This document shows, in pieces, positions 21,607 to 30,695 of a stretch of DNA of 64,000 nucleotides. Below the pieces are notes generated by a model. The model was given only the letters and a program-made list of their open reading frames with translations. It did no database searches and had not been told where the DNA came from. Position numbers and translations under genes: made by a program. This DNA comes from Methanobacterium aggregans (GTDB lineage: Archaea; Methanobacteriota; Methanobacteria; Methanobacteriales; Methanobacteriaceae): positions 1 through 64,000 of the forward strand of contig NZ_JAGGLN010000007.1 of NCBI RefSeq assembly GCF_017874455.1, given 5' to 3'. Position 1 is the first letter of the stretch; each line of letters opens with the position of its first letter.

Positions 21607-22428
21607 TCAGTTTAACCCTAAAACATCTCCCATGTCACTTATCTTCCCTTCTTCTGCAGTTACAACGTATCTAACTGCCTTTATAACTCCATTTACAAAT
21701 GCCTGTCTGCTGTGGGCTCTATGAACAAATTCTATTCGTTCTCCCTCACCTGCAAAGAGTACTGTGTGGTCCCCTACAATGTCTCCTCCACGCACTGCGT
21801 GTACTCCTATCTCTTCAGCTTTTCTCTCACCAACTATTCCCTTTCTGCCGTAAACCCCAACGTCATCCATGTTGCGGTTGAGTTCCTCTGCTATGATTTC
21901 TGCAGCCCTGACAGCTGTTCCTGATGGTGCGTCCTTCTTGTGTTTGTGGTGGGCTTCGATGATCTCAACATCGTAGTCACCGAGGATCCTTGCAAGGTCA
22001 CGCACAACCTTGAAGAACACGTTAACACCAACAGCCATGTTAGGAGCTATAACTACTTTGATGCTGTTTTCTTTGATTGAGGATCTGATGGTTTCCATCT
22101 CTTCGTCTGTGAATCCTGTTGTTCCCACAACCAGATTCACACCGCACTCTGCACAGGTCTTTATGGTGACCATTGCAGCTTTGGCTATTGTAAAGTCAAT
22201 GAGCACGTCTGGTTTCTTTGCTGTGAGCTCTTCTTTGAGGTTTTCAGCTCCTGTGACTTTCACACCGATTTCCCCAACTCCTATAGCTTCCCCAACATCT
22301 TTACCTTCAAGGGGTGAGTTTGGAGCTTCTATTGCTGCCACAACTTCCATATCATCCTGTTGAAGTACTGTTTTGATTATCTTTGAACCCATTCTTCCGC
22401 ATGCACCTGTTACAGCCACTTTTATCAT
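21607..22428 (-). CDS. dapB: 4-hydroxy-tetrahydrodipicolinate reductase
   Basis: DapB reduces the dapA product using NAD(P)H in lysine synthesis. Motifs: the nucleotide-binding GACGRMGSKI, the central VGTTGF, and the substrate-site signature HHKHKKDAPSGTA. About 273 residues, the usual size. ATG 22428 (MIKVAVTG) is chosen because GGAG precedes it; longer starts at 22437 and 22443 exist. It stands 15 bases upstream of the PLD-OB gene. Confidence 0.95.
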   Translation of the reverse strand: MIKVAVTGACGRMGSKIIKTVLQQDDMEVVAAIEAPNSPLEGKDVGEAIGVGEIGVKVTGAENLKEELTAKKPDVLIDFTIAKAAMVTIKTCAECGVNLVVGTTGFTDEEMETIRSSIKENSIKVVIAPNMAVGVNVFFKVVRDLARILGDYDVEIIEAHHKHKKDAPSGTAVRAAEIIAEELNRNMDDVGVYGRKGIVGERKAEEIGVHAVRGGDIVGDHTVLFAGEGERIEFVHRAHSRQAFVNGVIKAVRYVVTAEEGKISDMGDVLGLN

Positions 22429-22822
22429 TTTATCCATCTCCATTTAACTAAGAATATACATGATGAATCTGTAAAGATTTTTATGTTGATTCATGTTTTT
22501 AAATTAACTTTTAAAGATTTATAGGCTATTATAAATATTTTTTTTGATAAGATTTCTTCATCGTGGAGTATCAAGAGAAATAAGTTTTCGTTTTTGCACA
22601 TCTTTTCAGGATAATTCATAAGCTCAGATCATTCCCCACTCCTGCTTGAATCAGCACAAAACACCCTTAAGGAATTAAAATATACCCTGAAAGAATTAAA
22701 ATACCTGAATTTCATGAATAAAAAAATACAGAAATTGAGGTACCGGAATAAGCTGAATTAGGATTTAACTAAAAAAGAGACTTTAAAAAAAGGTAAAAAC
22801 TTTAAAAAGTGTTAGCTCAACC
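22429..22822. other. intergenic region between dapA and dapB
   Basis: The gap interrupts the otherwise compact lysine block, so dapB may have its own promoter here. Around 22670-22710 there is an imperfect tandem repeat (GGAATTAAAATATACCCTG-like units of about 20 bases). A plus-strand frame through it reads LKELKYTLKELKYL but has no usable start codon before the repeat, so I do not call a gene. Confidence 0.45.
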
Positions 22823-23713
22823 TTAAATCAGTCCAAGGTCATTCAGAACTTCAGCAAGCTTGGCCTTGCTCTCCTCTTTAAGGGGTGCAAGGGGCATTCT
22901 AACATGACCTGCAGGTCTTCCCATCATGTTCATGGATTCCTTTGCAGGAACTGGGTTTGATTCTATGAAAAGAACTTTCATGAGCTCGTAGAGTTCGTAG
23001 TGAAGTTTGAAAGCTGTTTTGAAGTCTCCTTTCAGGCCTGCATCCACCATCTGACTCATACGTGCAGGGTCAACATTTGCAACCACACTTATAACTCCCT
23101 TTGCTCCCAGGGCTATCATTGGGAGTGTGAGGTTGTCGTTTCCAGAGAGCACTGCGAAGTCAGTGCAGTCAAGGTCCTGGAGTCTTTTTATGGTCTGGGA
23201 AACCTTGTCCATATCAGGATTTGCCTCTTTTATCCCAAGGATTCCATCGAGCTGGGCAACTTTACCAATGGTATCCACGTCTATGTCTGTTCCTGTTCTG
23301 GATGGAACGTTGTAAACAATTATTGGTATGTTCGTGGATTCTGATAGGAGCTTGTAGTGCTGGTAGAGTCCGTGTTGCTGTGGTTTGTTGTAGTAAGGTG
23401 TTATTACCAGGGCTGCATCAGCTCCTGAGTCTTCAGCGTGCTGTACAAGGCTGAGTGCTTCTTTTGAGGAGTTACTTCCAGCTCCTGCTATTGCCCTTGC
23501 CCTTCCATTGACCTCATCAACCAGGATGTCGATCATCTTCCTCTGCTCATCATGAGTTATGGTGGCTGATTCACCGGTTGTTCCGGCTGCAAGTATACCA
23601 TTAACTCCATTTTCAATGAGATAGTTTATGTTTTCACGCATTCCTGTTTCATCCACCCCATCATCCTTGGTGAAGGGTGTTACCATAGCAACTGTTGTAC
23701 CTTCAAAATTCAT
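22823..23713 (-). CDS. dapA: 4-hydroxy-tetrahydrodipicolinate synthase
   Basis: DapA condenses pyruvate with aspartate semialdehyde. The 296-residue TIM barrel has the Schiff-base lysine in [10 protein letters not shown], the catalytic tyrosine in [10 protein letters not shown], the GTTGESAT phosphate-like loop and the TPYYNKPQQ segment. The ATG at 23713 overlaps the end of the aspartate kinase gene by four bases, indicating translational coupling. Confidence 0.96.
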   Translation of the reverse strand: MNFEGTTVAMVTPFTKDDGVDETGMRENINYLIENGVNGILAAGTTGESATITHDEQRKMIDILVDEVNGRARAIAGAGSNSSKEALSLVQHAEDSGADAALVITPYYNKPQQHGLYQHYKLLSESTNIPIIVYNVPSRTGTDIDVDTIGKVAQLDGILGIKEANPDMDKVSQTIKRLQDLDCTDFAVLSGNDNLTLPMIALGAKGVISVVANVDPARMSQMVDAGLKGDFKTAFKLHYELYELMKVLFIESNPVPAKESMNMMGRPAGHVRMPLAPLKEESKAKLAEVLNDLGLI

Positions 23714-24930
23714 TCTAAGACTCTCCTTACCAGTTCATAAGCTTTTTTTCCATCGTTCCAGTCCACAAAAATCACCACAGAAGTTTGACTTGAAGAAATC
23801 TCAACGATATTGATCTTGTTTTTACGCAGAGGTTCCGTTACCTTGGTTATTATTCCTGGAGTGTCTATGAAGTCCTGGCTTGCAACCGTGATCATGGCTA
23901 TTTCCATTCCCAGGGACAGGGAGCTGAGGTATTCATTCTCAACAACCACTTCATGGAGGACTTCATGGGCCTTATCTGCAACTGCCTTATCTATGAATAG
24001 TGTTACAGAATTTTGACCTGTTGATATTCCATATATGTTTACATTGTTCTCTGCAAGGGTATCTGTAAGTTTTGAGAGTATGCCCCTTTTTGTGAGTATC
24101 TCCTCTCCAACCACTGCAATAACAGATATTGGTTCTGAGTTTAAGGCAGTTGTTTTAAGCATCTGATTCCCTGCGGGCCCCATTATCTCTGTTCCAAGGG
24201 CTGAAAGATCTCCGTGTTCAAATCCTATGATCTTGGCATTTATCAATGGATCCTTGTATCTCAGGGCATGTGGGTGAAGTACCTGTGCCCCATGGGTTGC
24301 AAGGTCCCTCATTTCCTCAACTGATATTCTATCAAGCTTCTTTGCAGTCCGGAGTTTGTTGGGATCCGTTGACATCACACCGCCAACATCAGTTACAATG
24401 ATAACTTCCTCTGCACTGAGGCAGTGGCCCAAGAGGAAAGCAGTTATGTCACTGCCCCCTCTGCCCAGGGTTGTGATGTTTCCAGTTTCATCCTTTCCAA
24501 GGAAGCCGCAGAGCACTGGTATGATGCCCTGGTCAAGTAGGTTCATAATTTCCTTGGATTTTTCTTCGGTTAACTCGTAGTTGACCTTTGCATTTAAATA
24601 ATTGCTATCGGTGATAACGGGCCAGTTATCCATGTGAGGATCGATGTATTCAGATTTTACACCCAGAGACTCTATTGTTGCTGAGAAAACTCTGACACTT
24701 GTTGTTTCACCCATGGATACTATGTCTGCAAGCTGCTTCTCTGTTACAGCATCACCTATTGCATCGTTGACTATCTTCAGGATATCATCAGTTGTCTTGT
24801 TTATGGCAGAAACCACAACAACAACCTTTTTACCCTTCATATACTCTTTTACAACAGATTCTGCTGCTTTTCTTATTCGTTCTCCATTTCCTACGGATGT
24901 TCCTCCGAATTTGGCCACAATTACTTCCAT
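23710..24930 (-). CDS. lysC: aspartate kinase
   Basis: This enzyme phosphorylates aspartate, the first committed step to lysine, threonine and methionine. The N-terminal kinase motif [15 protein letters not shown] and the [10 protein letters not shown] active-site loop are clear. The C-terminal part (about 275-405) holds two ACT domains for feedback control by an amino acid. ATG 24930 ([10 protein letters not shown]) follows AAGGTGTG; the frame opens 9 bases earlier. It is first in the lysC-dapA pair. Confidence 0.96.
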   Translation of the reverse strand: MEVIVAKFGGTSVGNGERIRKAAESVVKEYMKGKKVVVVVSAINKTTDDILKIVNDAIGDAVTEKQLADIVSMGETTSVRVFSATIESLGVKSEYIDPHMDNWPVITDSNYLNAKVNYELTEEKSKEIMNLLDQGIIPVLCGFLGKDETGNITTLGRGGSDITAFLLGHCLSAEEVIIVTDVGGVMSTDPNKLRTAKKLDRISVEEMRDLATHGAQVLHPHALRYKDPLINAKIIGFEHGDLSALGTEIMGPAGNQMLKTTALNSEPISVIAVVGEEILTKRGILSKLTDTLAENNVNIYGISTGQNSVTLFIDKAVADKAHEVLHEVVVENEYLSSLSLGMEIAMITVASQDFIDTPGIITKVTEPLRKNKINIVEISSSQTSVVIFVDWNDGKKAYELVRRVLE

Positions 24931-25146
24931 TAAATACACACCTTTAGGTTAAAAGCCTTTTATAAAAATTAATTATTAGTTATGGTATATTTTTATTTAT
25001 AAGGATTTATAAAAATTTTATAAAAATATATGAGAATTGTAAAAGCTCGATAAATATAAAAGTTTAAGTTTAACTCTTAAGATCATGTAATCTTAAGAAT
25101 GCAAACTTAAAATAGTTTTTTAAGATTTATTAGGACTGCAGTCTAA

Positions 25147-25335
25147 TTATGACTGGTTCCTAACTACTCTGGTTACGTATCCAGCTATCTTGTTTCTTAA
25201 ATGTTTTGTACTGACTGTTGAGAATTCTTCAACTAATTTTTTGTTCTTATCGAAATCAGTTGTGAATTGGCTCGGGTAAGTTTCAACCAGTTCTTTAGCT
25301 GTCCTTTTAACGAATGATGTTCGTATGTTACCCAT
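25147..25335 (-). CDS. rps17e: ribosomal protein S17e
   Basis: The 62-residue protein is an archaeal/eukaryotic-type small-subunit protein S17e: [31 protein letters not shown] and the [14 protein letters not shown] core are diagnostic. Its start overlaps the end of the chorismate mutase gene by 8 bases, so it is translated from the same mRNA as aroK and the mutase. The downstream gap to lysC is about 215 bases and includes an AT-rich promoter-like region. Confidence 0.95.
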   Translation of the reverse strand: MGNIRTSFVKRTAKELVETYPSQFTTDFDKNKKLVEEFSTVSTKHLRNKIAGYVTRVVRNQS

Positions 25336-25633
25336 TCTTTTCCCTCCTTAAAATTTTTTCTTGTTCTTTTTTACTCATACTCGCGAGTATTTGCATTATA
25401 CGGGTAAGGCTGACTTCATCAATTTTCTTTTCCCTTGCTATTTCTTTGATCTTTTCTTGAATAAATGCTTCTCTCTTTTTATCCTCAATTTCAATACCAA
25501 GAACGATCTTGGCATTGAGAATATCTCTTGCAAGGGATGTTCTTCTTTCAATGAGATTTATGATAGCTTCATCCATCTCATCTATCTTATTTCTTGAATC
25601 CTGAAGTAGTCTTAAAGCTTCTTCCCTATCCAC
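25328..25633 (-). CDS. aroQ: chorismate mutase, AroQ type
   Basis: A small all-helical mutase (about 101 residues) that converts chorismate to prephenate. Family features are the N-terminal [20 protein letters not shown] helix and the downstream [13 protein letters not shown] loop helix, with conserved Arg and Lys positions. I prefer the GTG at 25633 because AAGGTGG sits at proper spacing; the open frame reaches 25663 but that would extend far into aroK. The overlap with aroK (8 bases) implies coupling. Confidence 0.85.
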   Translation of the reverse strand: MDREEALRLLQDSRNKIDEMDEAIINLIERRTSLARDILNAKIVLGIEIEDKKREAFIQEKIKEIAREKKIDEVSLTRIMQILASMSKKEQEKILRREKNG

Positions 25634-26564
25634 TGCGAACCACCTTCGTGCCTTCGTTGTCAACCTCTGTTCTTATGACCCTTCCGGGATAGGAACTCCA
25701 TGATTCCTCTACTCTGTCGGCATTTCTGTTGTTGGCTACTGCTACAAATGAGGGTCCTGTACCTGAAAGCCCTGCTGCCACTGCACCAGCATCTAAAGCA
25801 TCTAAAGCAATGTTTGAATCAAATCCCAGTGCTGAACAGTACAGGAGTCCGTTCAATGTTAGGGCACTGTAAATTTTTCCATTCAATGCTTCATCAAAGG
25901 CCATCTTAACCCATGGAGCAAGGAGCTTCATCCGCCCTACATCTGAATTTGCAGTGGGTGACTTTCTATCTGGCATATGTATTAATATATTTTGCTCCTC
26001 CATGTTTTTCCTCTGTAGAATTTTCCTCTTTATGTTGTCTGTGACAGTCAAGCCCCCGAAGAAGGATGCACTTGCATCATCAAAGGCCCCTGTTATGGTA
26101 ACCCCTGCCTCAAGGGATGCATCAATTGCAATGTTGAGAAGATCAAGTTCATTCAAACCTGCATCTTCCAGTTCAAATCCATGTTCATCCATAATTGCAC
26201 GTGCAGTAGCCATTACAACTGCATTGGAAGTTGCACTGCTGCTTGAAAGACCTGATGCAGCTGGAAGTGTGGATGTTGTTTTAACGCTGACCCCTGTCTT
26301 CATGTCCAGGTACTTCAGTTCCCCTGATATCCTGAGGATTCCGAACCTTTCAATGACCTTCTCAACGCAGAGTTCCATGAGTTTGGTGTCAACGAAGCTG
26401 TCTGTTTCACATACTATTGAGGATTTAGGACCTTTTAATTTAACTTCTGCATTAACATAAAGTTTTATGCCAAATGCTGAACCGTATCCTGTTGATATTG
26501 CATTTATTACTGTGGCAGAGCCGGGAGATCGGACTTTTGTGTTCAATAACATCACCATTGGCAT
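25626..26564 (-). CDS. aroK: shikimate kinase, archaeal GHMP type
   Basis: Archaeal shikimate kinase belongs to the GHMP kinase family, unrelated to bacterial AroK. The product has the [11 protein letters not shown] start region, the ATP-binding loop [17 protein letters not shown] and the C-terminal [14 protein letters not shown] motif. It phosphorylates shikimate in chorismate synthesis and heads the operon with chorismate mutase and S17e. A TTG at 26546 after GGTGATG may be the true start; the longest frame begins at 26564. Confidence 0.93.
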   Translation of the reverse strand: MPMVMLLNTKVRSPGSATVINAISTGYGSAFGIKLYVNAEVKLKGPKSSIVCETDSFVDTKLMELCVEKVIERFGILRISGELKYLDMKTGVSVKTTSTLPAASGLSSSSATSNAVVMATARAIMDEHGFELEDAGLNELDLLNIAIDASLEAGVTITGAFDDASASFFGGLTVTDNIKRKILQRKNMEEQNILIHMPDRKSPTANSDVGRMKLLAPWVKMAFDEALNGKIYSALTLNGLLYCSALGFDSNIALDALDAGAVAAGLSGTGPSFVAVANNRNADRVEESWSSYPGRVIRTEVDNEGTKVVRSG

Positions 26565-27104
26565 TCAATAAAATTTATATCTAAATTTATATGCTGTAAC
26601 TTCATATGATCTGGATCATGAGTTTGAGATCCTCATTCTATTTGTTATGGTTAATAAATGAAGTATATGAGTAGGGGTTAATAATGATTTCCAGACCCTT
26701 TAATTGAATTGAAGATAAATATTCCAAACATCTTTCATGAAAAGGATTCTTTGAAACTTAAAACAATTTTCACCCCTAAAAATTCTTATTATTCTTGTTT
26801 TAAGTATTATTTGTACATTATGGTTCCTGTGGGTATTAAAGCCCCACCAAAATAACGATAAGAAGCAGTATGAGTACTCCAATAATTATGAGTCTGTTTA
26901 TCTCCCCTTCTAATCCTTCTTTTCACCCATGAACTTAACTCTGTTTTTGATTTTATTTACATATTGGTTATATGAGTTGGGAATCATGACCTTCAAAAAA
27001 AATGCATAAAAAAAAGTTTGATATAATATTATATACATAAAAAAGGACTAATAAAAATAATGATGAAAGTATCACAGTTATCTTGAACATCTGAAGTGAT
27101 AAAC
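26565..27104. other. divergent intergenic region between aroK and sppA
   Basis: The 540 bases separate the minus-strand aroK operon from the plus-strand protease gene and should hold both promoters. An AT-rich element TAATATTATATAC at about 27022-27036 fits a TATA box for the protease. A possible broken small membrane-peptide gene is entered separately at 26836-26930. The open frame at 26700-26882 on the minus strand looks like chance. Confidence 0.45.
26836..26930 (-). pseudogene. possible frameshifted single-helix membrane peptide
   Basis: Starting at an ATG (26930) the frame reads MGEKKD and stops. In the next frame the sequence continues LEGEINRLIIIGVLILLLIV and ends VGL-stop at 26836. 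Joined by one added base, this would be a peptide of about 31 residues with one strong membrane helix. Either a one-base deletion or chance explains it; there is no homologue I can name. Confidence 0.3.
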
Positions 27105-28025
27105 ATGGATAAAAATACGAAAATAGTTTTAACAGTGATTGGTGGAGGATTAACTGTACTATTACTGCTTATGTTATCATTTGTTGCCTACGTTGGCAGT
27201 TCCGCCGATGGAAACCCCTTTGGAGACACAGTTGCAGTTATACCACTTCAGGGAGAGATTGGATATGGATCATCCAGTGTTCTCAGCAGTGAAGTTGCAA
27301 CGCCTGAAACATTTAAGGATGAACTATCCCAGGCAGAGGAGGACAGTTCAGTGAGCGCAATCCTCGTTGAAGTTAACAGTCCCGGAGGAACACCAGTGGC
27401 CAGTGAAGAAATCATGGAGACAATTAAAGATTCTAAAAAACCTGTTGTTGTCTGGATAAGTGATGTTGGTGCTTCAGGGGCCTACCTTGCATCAACATCT
27501 GCAGATAAAATAGTGGCAAGTCCATCCTCCATGGTTGGAAGCATAGGGGTTATCATGGACATGACGGATCTCTCAGGCCTCTACCAGAAGCTGGGAATAT
27601 ACAAGTACTCCATAAAAGCCGGAGAATACAAGGACATGGGTGCAGATTACCGTAATTTAACATCTGAAGAAAGGAGTATGCTTCAGTCAATGGTGGATCA
27701 GGATTACGCCCATTTCATAAGTATCGTTGCAACCAACAGACATCTGAACGAAACCTACGTTGAAAGTGTTGCAGGGGGAAAAATATATACAGGCACACAG
27801 GCTAAAGATTTAAAGCTTGTAGATGATACTGGTAGTAAGGAACATGCACTGGATCTTGCAGCCCGGCTGGGTGGAATAGAAGGTGAGTACAACGTGGAAA
27901 CCATAACCCCACCTACAAACTTTGAAGACATACTCAGCAGTGTTTCATCAAGCTTAGCCTATTCCCTTGGTAAAGGAATTGGAAGCAACCTGAAAGAAGG
28001 TGCAATTGAGTACATATTCCAATAG
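27105..28025 (+). CDS. sppA: signal peptide peptidase SppA-like serine protease (S49)
   Basis: The product (306 residues) has one N-terminal membrane helix (about 8-30) and an S49 protease domain. The nucleophile Ser lies in the SDVGASGAYLAS segment, and the family Lys appears in the later YKSIKAG-like region (YKYSIKAGEYKDMGADYR). The VNSPGGTPVASEE motif is typical. Such enzymes cleave signal peptides left in the membrane. ATG 27105 is preferred because GAAGTGAT precedes it; a GTG at 27096 overlaps that site. Confidence 0.9.
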   Translation: MDKNTKIVLTVIGGGLTVLLLLMLSFVAYVGSSADGNPFGDTVAVIPLQGEIGYGSSSVLSSEVATPETFKDELSQAEEDSSVSAILVEVNSPGGTPVASEEIMETIKDSKKPVVVWISDVGASGAYLASTSADKIVASPSSMVGSIGVIMDMTDLSGLYQKLGIYKYSIKAGEYKDMGADYRNLTSEERSMLQSMVDQDYAHFISIVATNRHLNETYVESVAGGKIYTGTQAKDLKLVDDTGSKEHALDLAARLGGIEGEYNVETITPPTNFEDILSSVSSSLAYSLGKGIGSNLKEGAIEYIFQ

Positions 28026-28091
28026 AAGTATATATTACCATTGCATTCATTTAATGTTGTGTTAAATGAGGTTAAAAAAGAGGTGAAAGAT

Positions 28092-28349
28092 ATGGTAGTT
28101 AAAGTTGAAGTGTTTACATCCCCATCCTGTCCCTACTGTCCAATGGCAGTTGAACTTGTAGAAGAAGTTAAAAAGGATATGGGTGGCGAGTTGGAAGTGG
28201 AAAAAATCGACATATCCATCAACCAGGAAAAAGCAGTTGAATACGGATTAATGGCCGTACCTGCAATCGCCTTAAATGGTGTTGTAAAATTTGTGGGTGC
28301 ACCAAGTAAGGAAGAACTTGTAGCAGCCATCAAAGAAGAAACTGGATAA
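28092..28349 (+). CDS. thioredoxin/glutaredoxin-like protein with CPYC site
   Basis: An 85-residue redox protein whose N-terminus has the active site SPSCPYCPMAVEL and a C-terminal cis-proline loop (MAVPAIALNG). This is the small archaeal thioredoxin-like family seen in Methanothermobacter and Methanocaldococcus, which reduces disulfides or partners with F420- or NADPH-linked reductases. AGGTGA lies ahead of the ATG at 28092; the frame opens at 28041. It follows sppA closely and could share its transcript. Confidence 0.88.
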   Translation: MVVKVEVFTSPSCPYCPMAVELVEEVKKDMGGELEVEKIDISINQEKAVEYGLMAVPAIALNGVVKFVGAPSKEELVAAIKEETG

Positions 28350-28444
28350 AAACAAACTGGGATTCTGAAGAGTCCCTATTTTTTTATCTCATGATACCAA
28401 AAATTTGCTAATCCCTTAAATACTATTTTTTTTAAAGTAACTGT

Positions 28445-29572
28445 ATGGAAAAGAGAGAGATGGCCCATTACCATCTTCCCATTCATGAGGAAGAATACGG
28501 GATCACAACAGGCAGCGCTGCAACAGGAGCTGCCCTTGCAGCACTTCTATCCATAAAGAAGGATGTGAAGGTTGTGAAGATCCAGACCCCCATCACCCAG
28601 CTGGATATAGAGGTGGAAAGCTCCCAGAAGCTAACTGAAACATCTGGAAGGGCTTCAGTGATAAAAAGGCCCTACAACGACCCTGATGTTACAAGAAACC
28701 TTGAATTCTTTGCAGACCTGACCCTGAAAAAAGAGCAGGGAATAACTGTGGAGGGTGGTGATGGTGTTGGAAGGGTTACAAAACCAGGACTCCAGGTTCC
28801 AGTTGGAGAGGCAGCAATCAATCCTGTTCCACGTGATATGATACAATCCAACCTCCAAAGGGTTCTTGATAAGGAATTTCCTGGTTACAGTGGTGCTGAA
28901 GTTATTATATCAGTTCCAGAGGGCAGGGAAACTGCGAAAAGGACCATGAATTCCCGTCTTGGAATTGTTGATGGAATTTCCATACTTGGAACAACTGGTA
29001 TTGCCCGTTCAATGTCAGTTGAAAGTTACAGGAAATCCTTCAAGTGTCAGATGGATGTTTCCCTGGCTGAGGGCTATGATGAACTCATCTTCGTACCAGG
29101 CAACATTGGTGAAAAACTTGCAATGAAACTTCTGGATGTTCATGAGGATGAGGTGGTTCAGATGAGCAACTTCGTGGGTTACATGCTCTCTGAAGCAGAA
29201 TCAGCAGGTGTTAATAGGATCACACTCTTTGGACATGCAGGCAAGCTCATCAAGATCGCTGCAGGCATATTCAACACCAAGCACAGTGTTGCAGACGGCA
29301 GGCGTGAGGTCATAATGGCACATGCAGCTCTTCAGGGTGCAGGTTGTAAAGTTGTGAGGAAGATATTTGATTCCAACACAACCGAGGAAATGATAGACGT
29401 TCTCAATGAATTTAACATGGTTCTCCCTGTTTTCAACAGCATTGCAGATTCAATTAAAGACATCTGCAGTGCCAAGTATCAGATGGACTTCGATGTGGTG
29501 ATACTGAGGATGGATGGGACCGTGCTGAACGAAAACCATGCTATAAGGGTTAAGTCTGTGGAGGATCCCTGA
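28445..29572 (+). CDS. cbiD: cobalt-precorrin-5B C1-methyltransferase CbiD
   Basis: CbiD methylates C1 of cobalt-precorrin-5B in anaerobic cobalamin synthesis, here for corrinoids of methanogenesis. The family start GITTGSAATGAAL, the GGDGVGRVTKPGLQVPVGEAAINPVP block and the FGHAGKLIKIAAGIFNTKHSVADGR motif region are clear, and 375 residues is normal. No other cobalamin genes lie next to it. Confidence 0.95.
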   Translation: MEKREMAHYHLPIHEEEYGITTGSAATGAALAALLSIKKDVKVVKIQTPITQLDIEVESSQKLTETSGRASVIKRPYNDPDVTRNLEFFADLTLKKEQGITVEGGDGVGRVTKPGLQVPVGEAAINPVPRDMIQSNLQRVLDKEFPGYSGAEVIISVPEGRETAKRTMNSRLGIVDGISILGTTGIARSMSVESYRKSFKCQMDVSLAEGYDELIFVPGNIGEKLAMKLLDVHEDEVVQMSNFVGYMLSEAESAGVNRITLFGHAGKLIKIAAGIFNTKHSVADGRREVIMAHAALQGAGCKVVRKIFDSNTTEEMIDVLNEFNMVLPVFNSIADSIKDICSAKYQMDFDVVILRMDGTVLNENHAIRVKSVEDP

Positions 29573-29788
29573 ATTTATCCTACCTATACCAAGTTTTCAT
29601 TTTTTTATTTTTAGATTATATCCTGGGATTCAAAGATCACCTGGTTTTAGCCTACTGGATTCAGATATCCCTAATTTTTATGATAAATTTTATAAGATAC
29701 ATTATAAAAGGATAAGATTGAAACATTTACAACAAGATTCATTATATAAGAAAAAATACTGATTCAAGAAAAATCTTCAAAATTTTTT

Positions 29789-29807
29789 GGTTAACTATTA
29801 GTTAACC
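29789..29807. promoter_or_regulatory. 19-bp palindrome in the moaC leader
   Basis: GGTTAAC-TATTA-GTTAACC is a perfect inverted repeat with 7-bp arms. It lies 37 bases before the moaC start and about 40 bases after a TATA-like element (ATTATATAAG, 29740-29749). At that distance it is downstream of the expected transcription start, a place where archaeal repressors often bind. It could also form a weak hairpin in the mRNA. Confidence 0.5.
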
Positions 29808-29843
29808 ATTCCTGATCAATTTTTAGAGTTGGAGGTGCATTAC

Positions 29844-30320
29844 ATGGGTGAAAAAACGTTTACACATCTTACAGAGGGTGGTGTTCACATGGTTGAGGTT
29901 GGAGACAAACCAGTTGTGAGGAGAACAGCCACTGCAAGGGGTAAAATCTATTTAAAAGAAAGTACTGTGGATCTCATTAAAAATGAGGAGATAAAAAAGG
30001 GTAACGTACTTACAACTGCACAGATAGCTGCCATCAGTGCCGTGAAATCAACCCATCACACCATACCCCTCTGCCACTCACTGAAAATAACTGGTATTGA
30101 AGTGGAATTCAACGTAGAACTTGACACCATAGGTGTAGAGGTCAGTGTCCGGTGCGATGGAAAAACAGGCGTTGAAATGGAAGCACTTACAGGAGTCAGT
30201 GTTGGACTTCTAACCATATGGGACATGGTTAAAAGTGTTGAAAAGGATGATGATGGCCAGTATCCATCAACGAAGATTTCAGACATCGAAGTTGTGAGGA
30301 AGGAGAAGGTGGGACTTTGA
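29844..30320 (+). CDS. moaC: cyclic pyranopterin monophosphate synthase MoaC
   Basis: MoaC acts with MoaA to form cyclic pyranopterin monophosphate for the molybdenum or tungsten cofactor of formylmethanofuran and formate dehydrogenases. The family motifs KSTHHTIPLCHSLKI and CDGKTGVEMEALTGVSV, with the conserved active-site Lys near the C-terminus, are present. ATG 29844 has GGAGGTG at good spacing; the frame opens at TTG 29829. Its stop overlaps the next gene's TTG start. Confidence 0.95.
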   Translation: MGEKTFTHLTEGGVHMVEVGDKPVVRRTATARGKIYLKESTVDLIKNEEIKKGNVLTTAQIAAISAVKSTHHTIPLCHSLKITGIEVEFNVELDTIGVEVSVRCDGKTGVEMEALTGVSVGLLTIWDMVKSVEKDDDGQYPSTKISDIEVVRKEKVGL

Positions 30321-30604
30321 AGACCCATATTGCCCTTCTTCTCCTGGCCATGATACTGGTTTCAATGGTTGGTGCAGGTGCTGGATACGCATCCCTGAGA
30401 AACAGCAGAAACAGAAGCTCTGATATTGCAGTTGATGATCAGGACCTGATCCAGGAATTCCAGCTATCCAAATCTCCACTTGTGAATTTTCTGCCCCTTG
30501 GCATTCACATACCTAAAGCCGGGCAGATAATGCAGATATTTATTCTAGGTTCCCTACTTGGCTTGAGCTGGGTTATGGCCAGAAGGGGAGATATGGAGTT
30601 TTAA
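30317..30604 (+). CDS. small membrane protein with two hydrophobic segments
   Basis: A 95-residue protein starting at TTG inside the moaC stop region (TTTGAAGACC). It has an N-terminal hydrophobic segment (about 4-24), a polar middle (NSRNRSSDIAVDDQDLIQEF) and a second membrane helix near the C-terminus. The overlap with moaC suggests coupling, but nothing links it to cofactor synthesis. Family unknown. Confidence 0.65.
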   Translation: MKTHIALLLLAMILVSMVGAGAGYASLRNSRNRSSDIAVDDQDLIQEFQLSKSPLVNFLPLGIHIPKAGQIMQIFILGSLLGLSWVMARRGDMEF

Positions 30605-30695
30605 AAAAGCTCGACACATCAATTGTCATAAAGCTTCAAATTTTTTTAAAGATGTTTATGGAATAAAAATTATCAGCCCATAGGATTTGATCACC

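Noticed and set aside
22660..22760. Plus-strand frame with LKELKY repeats between dapA and dapB
   Set aside because: No start codon precedes the repeat, and the repetition is better explained by a short DNA duplication.
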